Source: Thalassobius sp. I31.1
GTDB taxonomy: Bacteria; Pseudomonadota; Alphaproteobacteria; Rhodobacterales; Rhodobacteraceae
Assembly: GCF_003031585.1 (NCBI RefSeq)
Contig: NZ_PWAA01000022.1
Span: 1-64,000 of the forward strand
Length of the DNA: 64,000 nucleotides
Direction of reading: 5' to 3'
Below, in pieces: positions 27,741 to 36,988 of this stretch (positions within the stretch are counted from its first letter, which is position 1; each line of letters opens with the position of its first letter). A model generated the notes under the pieces. It was not told the DNA's origin. It worked only from the letters and a program-made list of their open reading frames with translations, and did no database searches. A program made the translations under genes and the position numbers.

Positions 27741-29656
27741 GCCTTGCGTTCCTGTGCCGTTTTGCGCGCCTGATCCCAGGTGTCGCAAAGATCCTGATAT
27801 TTCTGTGCCATTTCAGCGATAGCGTCTTCCGCCATCTCGGGCGCATTGTTGCTTTTCATATATGCACGCGCTGTGTCACCAAAAATCGTGCGTCCAACCG
27901 CAAAACCTTTCACAAGATCATAGCCTGCGGCCAGCTCGAAACTTGCACGCAATTCATCCGCAGGCGCATCCAGACCCAGCACAACAATGCCACGCGTGTA
28001 AGCATCATTGCGGGTGATCGCATCCACGGCATTCTGCCAGGCTTTGTCGGTTTTGAATGGCTCAAGCTTCCACCAGTCCGGGTAAACGCCAATGTCATAA
28101 AACCGCTGGATCAGCGCAGGTGTTGTGTCGTCATTCACCGGGCCAACTTTGGACGGGATGACTTCCAGCAGGAATTCCAGACGATTGCGGCGCGCGCTTT
28201 CGAATACGCGTTTCACAGTGTCTTCCTGCCGGGCGCGCATTTCGTCATCATCGTCGGGGTGACAGAAGACCAGGCATTTCACCACATGTTCCAGAGGCCA
28301 CTCATTGAGACCGCCAAAATCAGACCCTATTTCAGGTTCAAGCGTCAGGGGACGTGATCCTGGCCATTCCACCGGATGGCCAATCCAAAGACCCTGTCCG
28401 GCAGCTTTATACAAGGCCTCACGACCAAGGCGGGAGTCACAGAGCAACCCGTAACCAGGCTTGCCATCCGCCACACGGGACGCCGCATCAAGGCAAAGGG
28501 TTTTGAAAGCGTTGATCTTGTCGTCTGTCGCGCCTTCCATTTCTTCAAGCTGCAGGCGGTGATCAAAGGCAAAGACCCGCATGTCGGACCAGTCACCACG
28601 ACGGTTGGTGGACCAATGCAGTTGCTCAAGCTCTGCATCATTACGCAGATCAGGCTGTTTCACGCCGCGTTTAAGGAAGAATTGCAGCTCTTCCCAGCTT
28701 GGATAAGCCGGGGTACAGCCATGACGGCTGACGGCAAAAGCACCGCAAGCATTGGCGTAACCAAGGGTCTTTTCCCAGCTCTCGCCATCAAGCCAACCTT
28801 TCAGCAGGCCAGACATGAAGCCATCACCTGCGCCAAGGACGTTGTAAACTTCAATCGGGAAACCGGGGCCGGTTTGGCCATCGTCCAGACTGTCAGGAAT
28901 GTCGCCTTCAAACGCTGATGCCCCCATCGGGCCGCGTTTGCAGATCAGCGTTGCACCGGACACTTTGCGCACCGCACGCAGCGCCGCAATCGTGTCTGTT
29001 GTACCACCTGCGATGTGGAATTCTTCTTCGGTTCCAACGATCAGATCAAACAGATGCAGGGTGGATTGCAGCTCATCCGTGACCTTCTGGCTTTCAACAA
29101 AACGGCTTTCACCATCGCCATGCCCGGCCACACCCCAAAGGTTCGGGCGGTAATCGATATCAAGCGCGGTTTTCGCACCGTTTTCACGGGCCAGATGCAG
29201 CGCTTTCAACGTGGCCGCTTCCACTTGTGGGTGGCTTAAATGCGTGCCGGTTGCACAGACACTGCGGGCGCTGTTGATGAAATCAGGGTCGATGTCATCA
29301 ACAGACAGGGCCATGTCTGCGCAGTTTTCGCGATAGAAAATCAGAGGAAACTGTTCCTGATCCCGAATGCCCAAAAGCACCAGCGCTGTCAGACGTTCCG
29401 GGTCGGTTTTCACACCTGTCACATCGACGCCTTCCAGCGCCAGTTGTTCACGCACAAAGCGCCCCATATGTTCGTCGCCCACACGGGTGATCAGGGCAGA
29501 TTTCAGCCCCAGGCGTGCGGTGCCAGCAGCGATATTGGTGGGGGAACCACCGATATATTTGTTGAAAGACGCCATGTCTTCCAGTCGCCCGCCCGCTTGT
29601 GCGCCATAAAGATCAACCGATGAACGGCCGATTGTGATCAGGTCCAGTTTCTTCAT
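27737..29656 (-). CDS. iolC: 5-dehydro-2-deoxygluconokinase fused to a DUF2090 aldolase-like domain
   Basis: A 639-residue two-domain protein. Residues 1-325 are a PfkB kinase: GRSSVDLYG at the N-terminus, the GG motif YIGGSPTNIAAGTARLG, and the catalytic NVLGAGDGFMSGLLKGW. It phosphorylates DKG to DKGP. Residues 335-639 are DUF2090, a TIM-barrel-like domain (MRVFAFDHR; LEFLLEVIPS; YPDWWKLEP; GFAVGRTIFGD) related to class-I aldolases and often annotated as the DKGP aldolase. Because no separate iolJ is seen nearby, the fusion probably supplies the aldolase step; that is inference. Such fusions are common in Proteobacteria. Confidence 0.94.
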   Translation of the reverse strand: MKKLDLITIGRSSVDLYGAQAGGRLEDMASFNKYIGGSPTNIAAGTARLGLKSALITRVGDEHMGRFVREQLALEGVDVTGVKTDPERLTALVLLGIRDQEQFPLIFYRENCADMALSVDDIDPDFINSARSVCATGTHLSHPQVEAATLKALHLARENGAKTALDIDYRPNLWGVAGHGDGESRFVESQKVTDELQSTLHLFDLIVGTEEEFHIAGGTTDTIAALRAVRKVSGATLICKRGPMGASAFEGDIPDSLDDGQTGPGFPIEVYNVLGAGDGFMSGLLKGWLDGESWEKTLGYANACGAFAVSRHGCTPAYPSWEELQFFLKRGVKQPDLRNDAELEQLHWSTNRRGDWSDMRVFAFDHRLQLEEMEGATDDKINAFKTLCLDAASRVADGKPGYGLLCDSRLGREALYKAAGQGLWIGHPVEWPGSRPLTLEPEIGSDFGGLNEWPLEHVVKCLVFCHPDDDDEMRARQEDTVKRVFESARRNRLEFLLEVIPSKVGPVNDDTTPALIQRFYDIGVYPDWWKLEPFKTDKAWQNAVDAITRNDAYTRGIVVLGLDAPADELRASFELAAGYDLVKGFAVGRTIFGDTARAYMKSNNAPEMAEDAIAEMAQKYQDLCDTWDQARKTAQERKA

Positions 29657-29658
29657 AT

Positions 29659-30438
29659 CTATACGGTCCCTCCCAGAGACCCTTCGAGCTGGGCCATTTC
29701 CTGCCCACCTGCCATCATATCTTGGAGTTCTTCAGGCGAAACATGCCCGCGTTCTGCCGTGCCCAGGGTCTGGCCCCGGTTCAGAACTGTAAACCGATCA
29801 CCAACCGCCATCGCGTGACGCACGTTGTGGGTGATGAAAACAACACCAATGCCCTGCTTGCGCACGCGGTCAATCGTGGCCAGAACATTGGCCGTCTGAC
29901 GCACACCAAGGGCGGATGTCGGTTCATCCAGGATCAGAACTTTCGCCCCGAAATAAACCGCACGGGCAATCGCCACCGTCTGACGTTCGCCGCCGGACAA
30001 CGTGCCAACAGCCTGATCCGCTTCGCGCAGGTTGATGCCCATTTTGCGCATTTCTTCCATGGTCACACGACCAGCCTGTTCCGCGTCATAGCGTTTGAAC
30101 AGACCCTTACCTTTCACAGGCTCACGTCCCATGAAAAAGTTCCGCGCAACAGACATCAAAGGGATCATCGCCAGATCCTGGTACACAGTCGCGATGCCTG
30201 CATTCATGGCGTCACGTGGGCTGGCAAAGGTCACGTCTTCGCCGTCCACAACCATCGTGCCTTTGGTGGGCTGATGCACACCGGACATGGTCTTGATGAA
30301 GGTCGATTTTCCTGCACCATTGTCCCCCAGAAGGCAGTGACATTCGCCGGGGCGCACATCAAAGCTGACGCCGGCCAAGGCAATCACATTGCCGAAATGC
30401 TTCTGGATTTCTTTCATTTCTACGATTGGCTGGGTCAT
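29659..30438 (-). CDS. iatA: Myo-inositol ABC transporter ATP-binding protein (single-domain)
   Basis: A 259-residue CUT2-type ATPase: Walker [11 protein letters not shown], signature LSGGERQ, Walker [14 protein letters not shown]-loop [12 protein letters not shown]2 ATPases such as RbsA and Caulobacter IatA usually carry two ATPase domains (about 500 residues); here only one is present, as in the FrcA group. A functional ATPase would therefore be a homodimer. It lies directly upstream of iolC and downstream of the permease, in the iol operon; the substrate assignment to inositol comes from this context. Confidence 0.85.
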   Translation of the reverse strand: MTQPIVEMKEIQKHFGNVIALAGVSFDVRPGECHCLLGDNGAGKSTFIKTMSGVHQPTKGTMVVDGEDVTFASPRDAMNAGIATVYQDLAMIPLMSVARNFFMGREPVKGKGLFKRYDAEQAGRVTMEEMRKMGINLREADQAVGTLSGGERQTVAIARAVYFGAKVLILDEPTSALGVRQTANVLATIDRVRKQGIGVVFITHNVRHAMAVGDRFTVLNRGQTLGTAERGHVSPEELQDMMAGGQEMAQLEGSLGGTV

Positions 30439-30439
30439 A

Positions 30440-31543
30440 TCAACGTTCCCCCGTCACGCGTTTGCGGATCATATTGTTGAACAGAACCGCCAGCAGCAGC
30501 ATCCCGCCAAGGAACACCAGATACCAGTCCTGATCGATACCGGTATAGGTCAGACCAATCAGCACCATGCCAAAGATAATAGAGCCAAAGAACGCCCCAA
30601 TCGCGGAGCCATATCCACCAGTCAGCAGACAGCCCCCGATCACAGCGGCGATGATGGCTTCGAATTCTTTCTGGAACCCACGACGCGCATCAGTAGACCC
30701 CGCATCCAGCACCTGAATGATCGCCAGAAGGGCGGCACAACAGGCGGTCAGAATGAACAGGCTCATCTTCACGCGGCGCACAGGTACACCGGAATTGGAC
30801 GCTGCATTGCTGTCGCCACCCACCGCAAAAATCCAGTTGCCGAACGGCGTGCGCAGCAGAATCCAGGTGGCCGCCACTGTCAGCGCCACAAACCACAGGA
30901 TTTCTACAGGAACGCCCTGCACCTTTGGTGTGCCGTTTTTGAAGGTCGCGATCATGCCCCAGTCAGCCAGTTTGGTGAACAGCGCGGGAAAGGCCTCGCC
31001 GGAAAAGAATGGCGCAAGGAAATCATTTTCCACAGCTTCACGAATACCGCGCATCTGGGTGGATCCGCCAGTTGCCCATTTCAGGCCAACCAGAGACAGG
31101 CCACGCAGAATAAACAGAAACGCCAGCGTCACGATGAAGGATGGCAGGCCGGTGCGGATCACGATCTGCCCGTTCACACTGCCCATCATGCCCGCAAAAA
31201 TCAGAGTCACGGGGATCGCTAGGATCAAAGGCAGGCCAAACACCGTCAGGCAGGCGCCAAAGATCAGGCCGGCAAACGCCACCATGGATCCAAGGGAAAG
31301 GTCAAATTCGCCGCCAATCATCAGCAGCGCAGCCCCAATCGCAAGAATACCCAATTGGGCAGCGGGGGCCATAAAGTTCATCACACCGGCCAGCGTAAAC
31401 ATGGCGCTGTCGGCGGTGAACAAGAAGAAGATGGTAACAAGAATAACCCCGGCAATCGCGCCAAGCTCGGGCCGGGTCATGAGGCGGGTCATCAGAGGAA
31501 CGCTTTTAATGCGCTCGTCACTCTGGGCGGTTTGGTCCGTCAT
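30440..31543 (-). CDS. iatP: Myo-inositol ABC transporter permease
   Basis: A 367-residue CUT2-type permease with eight to ten hydrophobic segments; the family motif near [23 protein letters not shown] and the C-terminal [25 protein letters not shown] are typical of RbsC-like proteins. I chose ATG 31543 because GGAG lies eight bases upstream and the protein then begins with a short polar cytoplasmic tail; the longer frame would run into the upstream gene. It forms the membrane channel with the 29659-30438 ATPase. Confidence 0.87.
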   Translation of the reverse strand: MTDQTAQSDERIKSVPLMTRLMTRPELGAIAGVILVTIFFLFTADSAMFTLAGVMNFMAPAAQLGILAIGAALLMIGGEFDLSLGSMVAFAGLIFGACLTVFGLPLILAIPVTLIFAGMMGSVNGQIVIRTGLPSFIVTLAFLFILRGLSLVGLKWATGGSTQMRGIREAVENDFLAPFFSGEAFPALFTKLADWGMIATFKNGTPKVQGVPVEILWFVALTVAATWILLRTPFGNWIFAVGGDSNAASNSGVPVRRVKMSLFILTACCAALLAIIQVLDAGSTDARRGFQKEFEAIIAAVIGGCLLTGGYGSAIGAFFGSIIFGMVLIGLTYTGIDQDWYLVFLGGMLLLAVLFNNMIRKRVTGER

Positions 31544-31604
31544 CGGGGTCTCTCCGGAATCGTAAAAGCCGGGGAGGGCGCGAAACCTTCCCCGGCAGAG
31601 TATT

Positions 31605-32531
31605 TTAGCGAATGCCCTGAGCGGACAGTTCAACAACCTGGCCAGCTTTATCAGCGGTGATCAGGTTCGGGCCAGATGGCACGTTGCCACCAGGCATCAG
31701 GCCGTAATCAGCGTGCAGCGCCAGGAAAGACACAGGCAGGTAACCTTGCAGAAACTGCTGTTGGTCAATCGCGAATGCCGCGTCGCCAGCAACAACGGAT
31801 TCAAGGAAACCCGCGGACATGTCGAATGTCGCGATGTGGACTTCGCCCGCACGACCAACGGCTTTCACCGCAGCCACAGAAGGTTCACCCACAAGTGACG
31901 CACCCAGACCCATGATGGTGTCGATGCTTTCGTCAGAATCCAGCGCCGCTTTGATCTTGGCTTCGACTTCTGCCGGGTCGTTGCCGGTTGGAATCACAGT
32001 GGATGTGCCACCGAAACCAGCCGCGAAACCTTCACAGCGCAGGTCAAGTGCTACGTTGCCAACTTCCTGGTTCACACAGATACCATTGGTGCCGCCCATA
32101 GCTGCCAGACGTTCGCCCGCTGCTTTACCGGCGTCATATTCGTCCTGACCCACGTGCAGAAGCGCACCAAGGGATTTGGACACGTCAGAACCAGAGTTCA
32201 TGGAAATCACAGGGATACCCGCAGCAACCGCTTTTTCGATTGATGGGCCAAGCGCATCCGCGTCAGGGATGGAAACCACGATGCCGTCTGGTTCCTGGTT
32301 TACAGCCGCGTCGATCAACTGGCTCATGGCAACCATGTCGAATGTTTCTGGTGCGCGGTAAGACACGTTTGCGCCAGTGTGTTCCGCCGCCATATCAACG
32401 CCGTTTTTCACAACAGACCAGAATGGGTCGTTTGCCTGGCCGTGGCTTACGACAATAATGTCAGCCGCCAGAGCAGGTGTCGCAACTGCGAATGCAGCCG
32501 CCGCGATGGTTGATTTCAGAAAGTGTTTCAT
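31605..32531 (-). CDS. ibpA: Myo-inositol ABC transporter substrate-binding protein
   Basis: A 308-residue type-I periplasmic binding protein (ribose-binding fold). Signal peptide KHFLKSTIAAAAFAVATPALA-AD. The mature part starts DIIVVSHGQANDPFWSVVKNGVD and includes DGIVVSIPDADAL, consistent with cyclitol or sugar binders. ATG 32531 has GGAGG seven bases upstream. The operon context makes inositol the likely ligand, by analogy to Caulobacter IbpA. Confidence 0.85.
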   Translation of the reverse strand: MKHFLKSTIAAAAFAVATPALAADIIVVSHGQANDPFWSVVKNGVDMAAEHTGANVSYRAPETFDMVAMSQLIDAAVNQEPDGIVVSIPDADALGPSIEKAVAAGIPVISMNSGSDVSKSLGALLHVGQDEYDAGKAAGERLAAMGGTNGICVNQEVGNVALDLRCEGFAAGFGGTSTVIPTGNDPAEVEAKIKAALDSDESIDTIMGLGASLVGEPSVAAVKAVGRAGEVHIATFDMSAGFLESVVAGDAAFAIDQQQFLQGYLPVSFLALHADYGLMPGGNVPSGPNLITADKAGQVVELSAQGIR

Positions 32532-32579
32532 TGTTTTCCTCCCAATCACACTTGTGTTGTGCCGCAGATGCGGCGGTTT

Positions 32580-33380
32580 TTAACCCTGGTTGAAAACGCG
32601 TCTTGAGCGCGCCAGTTCTTCAACCACGATGTCGCGGAACCCGTCGCCCTTATCAGGCGTAAACGGGTTCGGTCCGGGGGCGTTGACCTCAAAGATCACA
32701 GGCCCCTGGTAATTAATGTCATTCAGCGCATTGATTTGCGCCGCGAAATCCGTGTGCCCTGCACCCACGCCCACGCGGTTCGAATCCGCCGCGTGATACA
32801 GACCAATCGCATCGCCACCCGCACGCAATGCGCCTGCCGGGTCGGCTTCTTCGATATTCATGTGGTAGGCATCGGGCAGCAGTTTCAGATTGCCAGCCGC
32901 CACCGCATTCATCAGCGCAAGCCCTTCGGCAACGGTGCGGATCTGATGGGTTTCATAGCGGTTCAGAATTTCAAAAACCACGTTCTGCCCTTTGGCGATC
33001 TCACAGATCTGCGCGACAGATTCCTGCAACAGCGCGTCTTCTTCTGCCTGGCTGGCAATCGGCGCAATGCGCCCGACCTGCCCGTGACAGGAAATCAGCG
33101 GATTGCCCAATTCATGCGCGAAATCAGACAGCGCCTTATAGTAATCGATCGCCCTGGCGCGGATGCCCGCATCAGGATGTGAAATGTCCGCATCACCCGG
33201 CGTCAGGGAAAACACAGTTAACCCGTGATCGCCCAGGATCTTCAAAGCTTCGCGCGGATCGGTGTTGTCCGTGTCACCAAAAAGTTCCACGCCATCCAGC
33301 CCGGCTTTCGCAACCCGCGCGGCGGTGTCCGCCAACGTGGTGTCGCCAAAAATCCAGGTGCAGCAACCCGTTTTACGCAT
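32580..33380 (-). CDS. Sugar phosphate isomerase/epimerase family TIM barrel (IolI/hydroxypyruvate isomerase-like)
   Basis: A 266-residue xylose-isomerase-like TIM barrel, first gene of the iol operon. Metal-ligand candidates include E in VFEILNRYE, D and H in LLPDAYHMNIEE, and E in VIFEVNAPGPNP. It may be an inosose isomerase (IolI-like) that links 2-keto inositol isomers, or a hydroxypyruvate isomerase; eye inspection cannot separate these. GGGGG lies a few bases upstream of the ATG. An IolR-type operator is centred about 60 bp upstream. Confidence 0.75.
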   Translation of the reverse strand: MRKTGCCTWIFGDTTLADTAARVAKAGLDGVELFGDTDNTDPREALKILGDHGLTVFSLTPGDADISHPDAGIRARAIDYYKALSDFAHELGNPLISCHGQVGRIAPIASQAEEDALLQESVAQICEIAKGQNVVFEILNRYETHQIRTVAEGLALMNAVAAGNLKLLPDAYHMNIEEADPAGALRAGGDAIGLYHAADSNRVGVGAGHTDFAAQINALNDINYQGPVIFEVNAPGPNPFTPDKGDGFRDIVVEELARSRRVFNQG

Positions 33381-33435
33381 ATTTCCCCCCGAAATGCCGG
33401 GATCACCCTTTAATGGGGACTCGGTTTCTTCAAAA

Positions 33436-33451
33436 TGAAATATTTATTCTA
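33436..33451 (-). promoter_or_regulatory. Candidate IolR operator upstream of the iol transport-catabolic operon
   Basis: TGAAATATTTATTCTA keeps the spacing and most bases of the operator at 34361 (consensus TGRAATAT-N3-TTCYA). It lies 56 bp upstream of the first gene of the operon. Confidence 0.6.
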
Positions 33452-33477
33452 AAAAGTGGAATGGCAAGAAAAATCTT

Positions 33478-34317
33478 TTAAAATTCTTCAATATTTTTCC
33501 GCTCACCCACGCAAATCGCCAGTGTTGTTGCCAGCGTAAGAGAGGCCGAAAGACTGCGAAAGTCCCCTATATCAGCCTCCTGGACAATCAAATTCAGGTC
33601 ATTTGGCCCAACCGTTCCATTTTCAGGCGGAACGTCAGTTATCACGATCACCGTGGCCCCAATCCGCCGGGCATATTCCACGATTCCAGCGGTTTTCTTT
33701 GCATAAGGGGCGAATGTCACGGCCAGAACGATGTCGCCTTCGCGGATTGCAAGGGATTGATCAATGCCACCAACACCGGAATGCTGCATCGTCGGAACAT
33801 CCATCTTTTCCAGCATATAGGTCAGATAGCTGACCACCGGAAAGGCCCGTCGAAATCCGACGGTGTGGATCATTTCGGCCTTGGAAAGAAGCGTTACGGC
33901 GCGCTGCATGTCCTGTGTATCGACCGTATCAAACAGCCCGGCAAGCGATGTGCGCCCGGCTTCGACAAAGTCTGCCAGCAGCGCATCCGGAGACATCGGA
34001 CCGGTTTCACGCATCTGTTCCAGTCGCGCAGAATAATCGGGCCGGCTGGCCGCATGTTCTTCACGATAGATACGCTGCAGTTCCGAAAAGCCAGAGAACC
34101 CGCAGAACTTACAAAAGCGAATAATAGCGGAGGGCTGCAGGCCTGATTCCGAAGCAATATCCGCAACGGTCAGCACAGCAATGCGGTTCCGGTTTTCAAG
34201 CACGTAGCCTGCGCATTGCCGCAGACGTTTGGACATTTTCACATCGTCCTGACGCAGAAACGCCTGAAGGTCATCCACAGTGGAAAACTTTGCTTTGCTT
34301 TCGGTCTCTGTGGTCAA
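33478..34317 (-). CDS. iolR: RpiR/MurR-family regulator of inositol catabolism
   Basis: A regulator of about 279 residues: N-terminal RpiR helix-turn-helix (VLTVADIASESGLQPSAIIRFCKFCGFSGF) and a C-terminal SIS sugar-phosphate-binding domain (MIHTVGFRRAFPVVSYLTYMLEKMD; DIVLAVTFAPYAKKTAGIVEYARRIGATVIVITD). I favour TTG at 34317 because AAGGG lies nine bases before it; an in-frame TTG at 34377 overlaps the operator and leaves a nonsense-like leader. Divergent from the dehydrogenase genes. In Sinorhizobium an RpiR-type IolR represses iol genes and is relieved by a pathway intermediate; I infer the same role here. Confidence 0.85.
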   Translation of the reverse strand: MTTETESKAKFSTVDDLQAFLRQDDVKMSKRLRQCAGYVLENRNRIAVLTVADIASESGLQPSAIIRFCKFCGFSGFSELQRIYREEHAASRPDYSARLEQMRETGPMSPDALLADFVEAGRTSLAGLFDTVDTQDMQRAVTLLSKAEMIHTVGFRRAFPVVSYLTYMLEKMDVPTMQHSGVGGIDQSLAIREGDIVLAVTFAPYAKKTAGIVEYARRIGATVIVITDVPPENGTVGPNDLNLIVQEADIGDFRSLSASLTLATTLAICVGERKNIEEF

Positions 34318-34360
34318 ACCTGTATTCCCTTGACATAACCTGGCGGGCTGCGCATTAAAA

Positions 34361-34376
34361 TGGAATATACGTTCCA
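34361..34376. promoter_or_regulatory. Candidate IolR operator between iolR and the dehydrogenase genes
   Basis: TGGAATATACGTTCCA is an inverted repeat (TGGAA-N6-TTCCA) in the short divergent spacer. I recall a GGAA-N6-TTCC motif for IolR in rhizobia. A related site lies at 33436. Confidence 0.7.
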
Positions 34377-34400
34377 AAACGCTTTCTGGGAAGCCCGAAG

Positions 34401-35519
34401 ATGAAGAAACTGCGCCTTGGCCTGATTGGCACCGGCTTTATGGGTAAGACACATGCGCTTGCATTTCGCAATGTAAAAGCGGTGATAGGGGATGTTCCTG
34501 AGGTGGAATTATCCTGTCTGTGTGAGCTGCCCCTCACCCGTGCACAGGAAATGGCAGATCAATTCGGTTTTGCCCAGGCAAGCGATGACTGGCGCGCCAT
34601 GGTCAATGACCCAGACATCGACATCATTTCGATCACTGCCCCCAACGGATTGCACCATGAGATGGCTTTGGCCGCGATCGCTGCAGGTAAACATGTCTAT
34701 TGTGAAAAGCCCCTGGCGATCACGCTGGAGCAGGCAACGGAAATGGCTGCTGCCGCTGTAGCTGCCGGTGTGAAAACCATGGTTGGCTATAACTACATCA
34801 AGAACCCCGCCTTCACCCACGCAATTGAACTGATCGAAAGTGGTGCCATCGGCACGCCTGTGCATTTCCGGGGTTGGGTTGACGAAGATTATCAGGCGGA
34901 TCCCGATCTGCCCTGGACCTGGCGCGCCAAGAAATCCGAAGCGGGTCTGGGTACCCTTGGTGATCTTGGCTGTCATCTTGTGTCTATGGCGCAGGGGCTG
35001 ATGGGGCCGGTCGAAAGCCTGATCGCCGATACGCAGATCATCCACAAAACCCGCCCCCTGCCCGACGGCACCGGTAGTGCTGCCGTTGAAAACGAAGACA
35101 CCGCCAGCGCGATTGTTCGTTTTGCATCCGGTGCGCAAGGCACGTTGTGTACGTCGCGTTCCGCCTGGGGCCGCAAGAACAAGCTTGATTGGGAAGTGCA
35201 TGGCACAAAAGGCATGATCACGTTTTCCCAGGAACGCCTGAATGAACTACAGCTGTATCAGAACGACGGCCCACAATCGCAACAGGGTTTTAAAACCATT
35301 CTGACGGGCCCGGCCCACGAACCCTATGGCGCATTTTGCCCGGCCCCGGGCCATCAGCTTGGTTTTAATGATCTGAAAATCATCGAAGCTGCAGCCTTCC
35401 TGCGCGCCATTACTGGTGGGTCTGCGTGCCGCCCTGACTTTAATGATGCCCTGGTGTTTGAACAGGTCATCCACGCCATCGACCGTGCCGCTGAAACCGG
35501 CATGCGTATCACTCTCTGA
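34401..35519 (+). CDS. Gfo/Idh/MocA-family oxidoreductase
   Basis: A 372-residue NAD(P)-dependent dehydrogenase: Rossmann motif LGLIGTGFMGKTHA at the N-terminus, the family motif GKHVYCEKPLAI (catalytic Lys of EKP, near residue 100), and the C-terminal alpha/beta domain with GTLGDLGCHLVSMAQ. In this operon it probably oxidises an inositol isomer (for example scyllo- or D-chiro-inositol) that IolG does not, but the substrate is not shown. It is the first gene divergent from iolR and is separated from iolG by ten bases. Confidence 0.88.
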   Translation: MKKLRLGLIGTGFMGKTHALAFRNVKAVIGDVPEVELSCLCELPLTRAQEMADQFGFAQASDDWRAMVNDPDIDIISITAPNGLHHEMALAAIAAGKHVYCEKPLAITLEQATEMAAAAVAAGVKTMVGYNYIKNPAFTHAIELIESGAIGTPVHFRGWVDEDYQADPDLPWTWRAKKSEAGLGTLGDLGCHLVSMAQGLMGPVESLIADTQIIHKTRPLPDGTGSAAVENEDTASAIVRFASGAQGTLCTSRSAWGRKNKLDWEVHGTKGMITFSQERLNELQLYQNDGPQSQQGFKTILTGPAHEPYGAFCPAPGHQLGFNDLKIIEAAAFLRAITGGSACRPDFNDALVFEQVIHAIDRAAETGMRITL

Positions 35520-35529
35520 AGGAACGACA

Positions 35530-36534
35530 ATGACACTTCGCTTTGCACTTCTCGGCGCTGGCCGTATCGGTAAAACCCACGCCCAGGCGATCCACGCGAA
35601 TCCGGACGCAACCCTTGCCGTTGTCACTGACGCCATGCCCGCCGCGGCAAAGGCGATTGCCGCACAATACGACGCAGAAATCCGCGATATGGAGGCCATC
35701 GCTGCAGCTGACGACATTGACGCAGTGGTGATCTGCACGCCAACCAATACCCACGCCGACCTGATTGAACTGTTCGCACGTGCCGGCAAAGCGATCTTCT
35801 GTGAAAAGCCAATTGACCTGAGCCTTGCGCGCGTCAAAGCCTGCCTGGCCGTTGTGGAAGAAACCAAAGCTACCCTGATGATCGGTTTCAACCGCCGCTT
35901 TGATCCGCATTTCATGGGCGCACGTGCGGCGATTGACAATGGCCAGATTGGCGATGTGGAACAGGTCGTGATTTCCTCCCGCGATCCGGGCCTGCCGCCT
36001 TATGACTATATCACTGTGTCTGGCGGTATCTTCCGTGACATGACCACCCATGATTTTGACATGGCGCGTTTCATGCTGGGCGAAGAAATTGAAACCGTTC
36101 AGGCGGCGGCGTCTGTTCTTGTGGATCCGAAAGTGGGCGAGCTGGGCGACTACGATACGGTCAGTGTGATCCTGACGACCGCATCCGGGAAGCAGGCGAT
36201 CATCAACAATTCACGTCGTGCGACTTATGGCTATGATCAGCGTGTCGAAGTGCATGGCTCCAAAGGGGCTGTGACCGCGATGAACGAACATCCTGTGCAG
36301 GTCGAAGTTGCCACTGCTGAGGGTTACAACCGCGCCCCCCTGCATGATTTCTTCATGACCCGCTATGTCGCGGCTTATGCGGCTGAGATCGCGGCTTTCG
36401 TGGCGTCCGTGAAAGATGGGTTGGAACCACATCCAGCCGGCAAAGACGGGATGATTGCGCTGGCTTTGGCTGATGCAGCGAATCTTTCTGTTGAGAAAGG
36501 CCGTGTTGTCGAAATGTCCGAAGTTCTGGGCTGA
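35530..36534 (+). CDS. iolG: Inositol 2-dehydrogenase
   Basis: A 334-residue Gfo/Idh/MocA enzyme that oxidises myo-inositol to 2-keto-myo-inositol (inosose) with NAD. N-terminal LLGAGRIGKTHAQAIH binds NAD; GKAIFCEKPIDL carries the catalytic lysine; GGIFRDMTTHDFDMARFMLGEE contains the catalytic Asp-His pair typical of IolG. ATG 35530 has GAAGGA seven bases upstream. Co-transcribed with the preceding dehydrogenase and closed by a terminator at 36559. Confidence 0.92.
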   Translation: MTLRFALLGAGRIGKTHAQAIHANPDATLAVVTDAMPAAAKAIAAQYDAEIRDMEAIAAADDIDAVVICTPTNTHADLIELFARAGKAIFCEKPIDLSLARVKACLAVVEETKATLMIGFNRRFDPHFMGARAAIDNGQIGDVEQVVISSRDPGLPPYDYITVSGGIFRDMTTHDFDMARFMLGEEIETVQAAASVLVDPKVGELGDYDTVSVILTTASGKQAIINNSRRATYGYDQRVEVHGSKGAVTAMNEHPVQVEVATAEGYNRAPLHDFFMTRYVAAYAAEIAAFVASVKDGLEPHPAGKDGMIALALADAANLSVEKGRVVEMSEVLG

Positions 36535-36558
36535 TAGCACGTTGCTAAATTCAAATTG

Positions 36559-36594
36559 TCCCGGCTTTACAATCATGTAAGGTCGGGATTTTTT
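36559..36594 (+). terminator. Terminator after iolG
   Basis: TCCCGGCTTTACA pairs imperfectly with TGTAAGGTCGGGA around a short loop (36559-36588), then six T. Confidence 0.85.
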
Positions 36595-36728
36595 GTGTTT
36601 GGGTGCAGCTTTGTGGCCATAACGCAACAATCGCCTTGTTTGCCTGAGGATCCCGGTATGGTGGTTGGACTCTGGTCTTCGTGCGGCAGTAGCACAACCC
36701 TAGAAAAACAATACCTATGAGGCACGCA

Positions 36729-36926
36729 ATGAAAAAAATCGCACTTTCCGCAGTATTCGCCCTGTCCGCTTCCACCGCTTTCGCTGGTGGTCTTGACCCG
36801 GTTCAGGCCGAAGAGTCCGTAATCATGCCAGTTGAGGCCATCGAAGAGCAGACTGTTTCTTCCGATCAGGGCATTCTGGTTCCACTGTTCGCACTGATCA
36901 TGTTTGGCGCTGCGCTGACAAAATAA
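36729..36926 (+). CDS. Small exported protein with a C-terminal hydrophobic helix
   Basis: A 65-residue protein: signal peptide KKIALSAVFALSASTAFA-GG, a short acidic middle (QAEESVIMPVEAIEEQTVSS) and a hydrophobic C-terminal helix (GILVPLFALIMFGAALTK). Start ATG 36729 has GAGG six bases upstream; the ATG at 36717 lies before it but without a site. I do not recognise it. It is flanked by terminators on both sides, so it is monocistronic. Similar short proteins in Rhodobacteraceae are sometimes mis-named ferrochelatase, as I recall; nothing here supports an enzyme. Confidence 0.75.
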   Translation: MKKIALSAVFALSASTAFAGGLDPVQAEESVIMPVEAIEEQTVSSDQGILVPLFALIMFGAALTK

Positions 36927-36948
36927 GCCTGAACAGGTGACTTTCGGA

Positions 36949-36979
36949 AACCCCGTCTGCCTGGCATGCGGGGTTTTTT
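36949..36979 (+). terminator. Terminator after the small exported protein
   Basis: AACCCCG (36949-36955) and CGGGGTT (36969-36975) form a stem followed by a run of T; it lies just before the end of the convergent hutC gene. Confidence 0.8.
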
Positions 36980-36988
36980 GTTGTCTGC

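Noticed and set aside
30717-31565. Plus-strand frame of 282 codons opposite the inositol permease
   Set aside because: Low-complexity, basic and proline-rich; the minus-strand permease accounts for the sequence.
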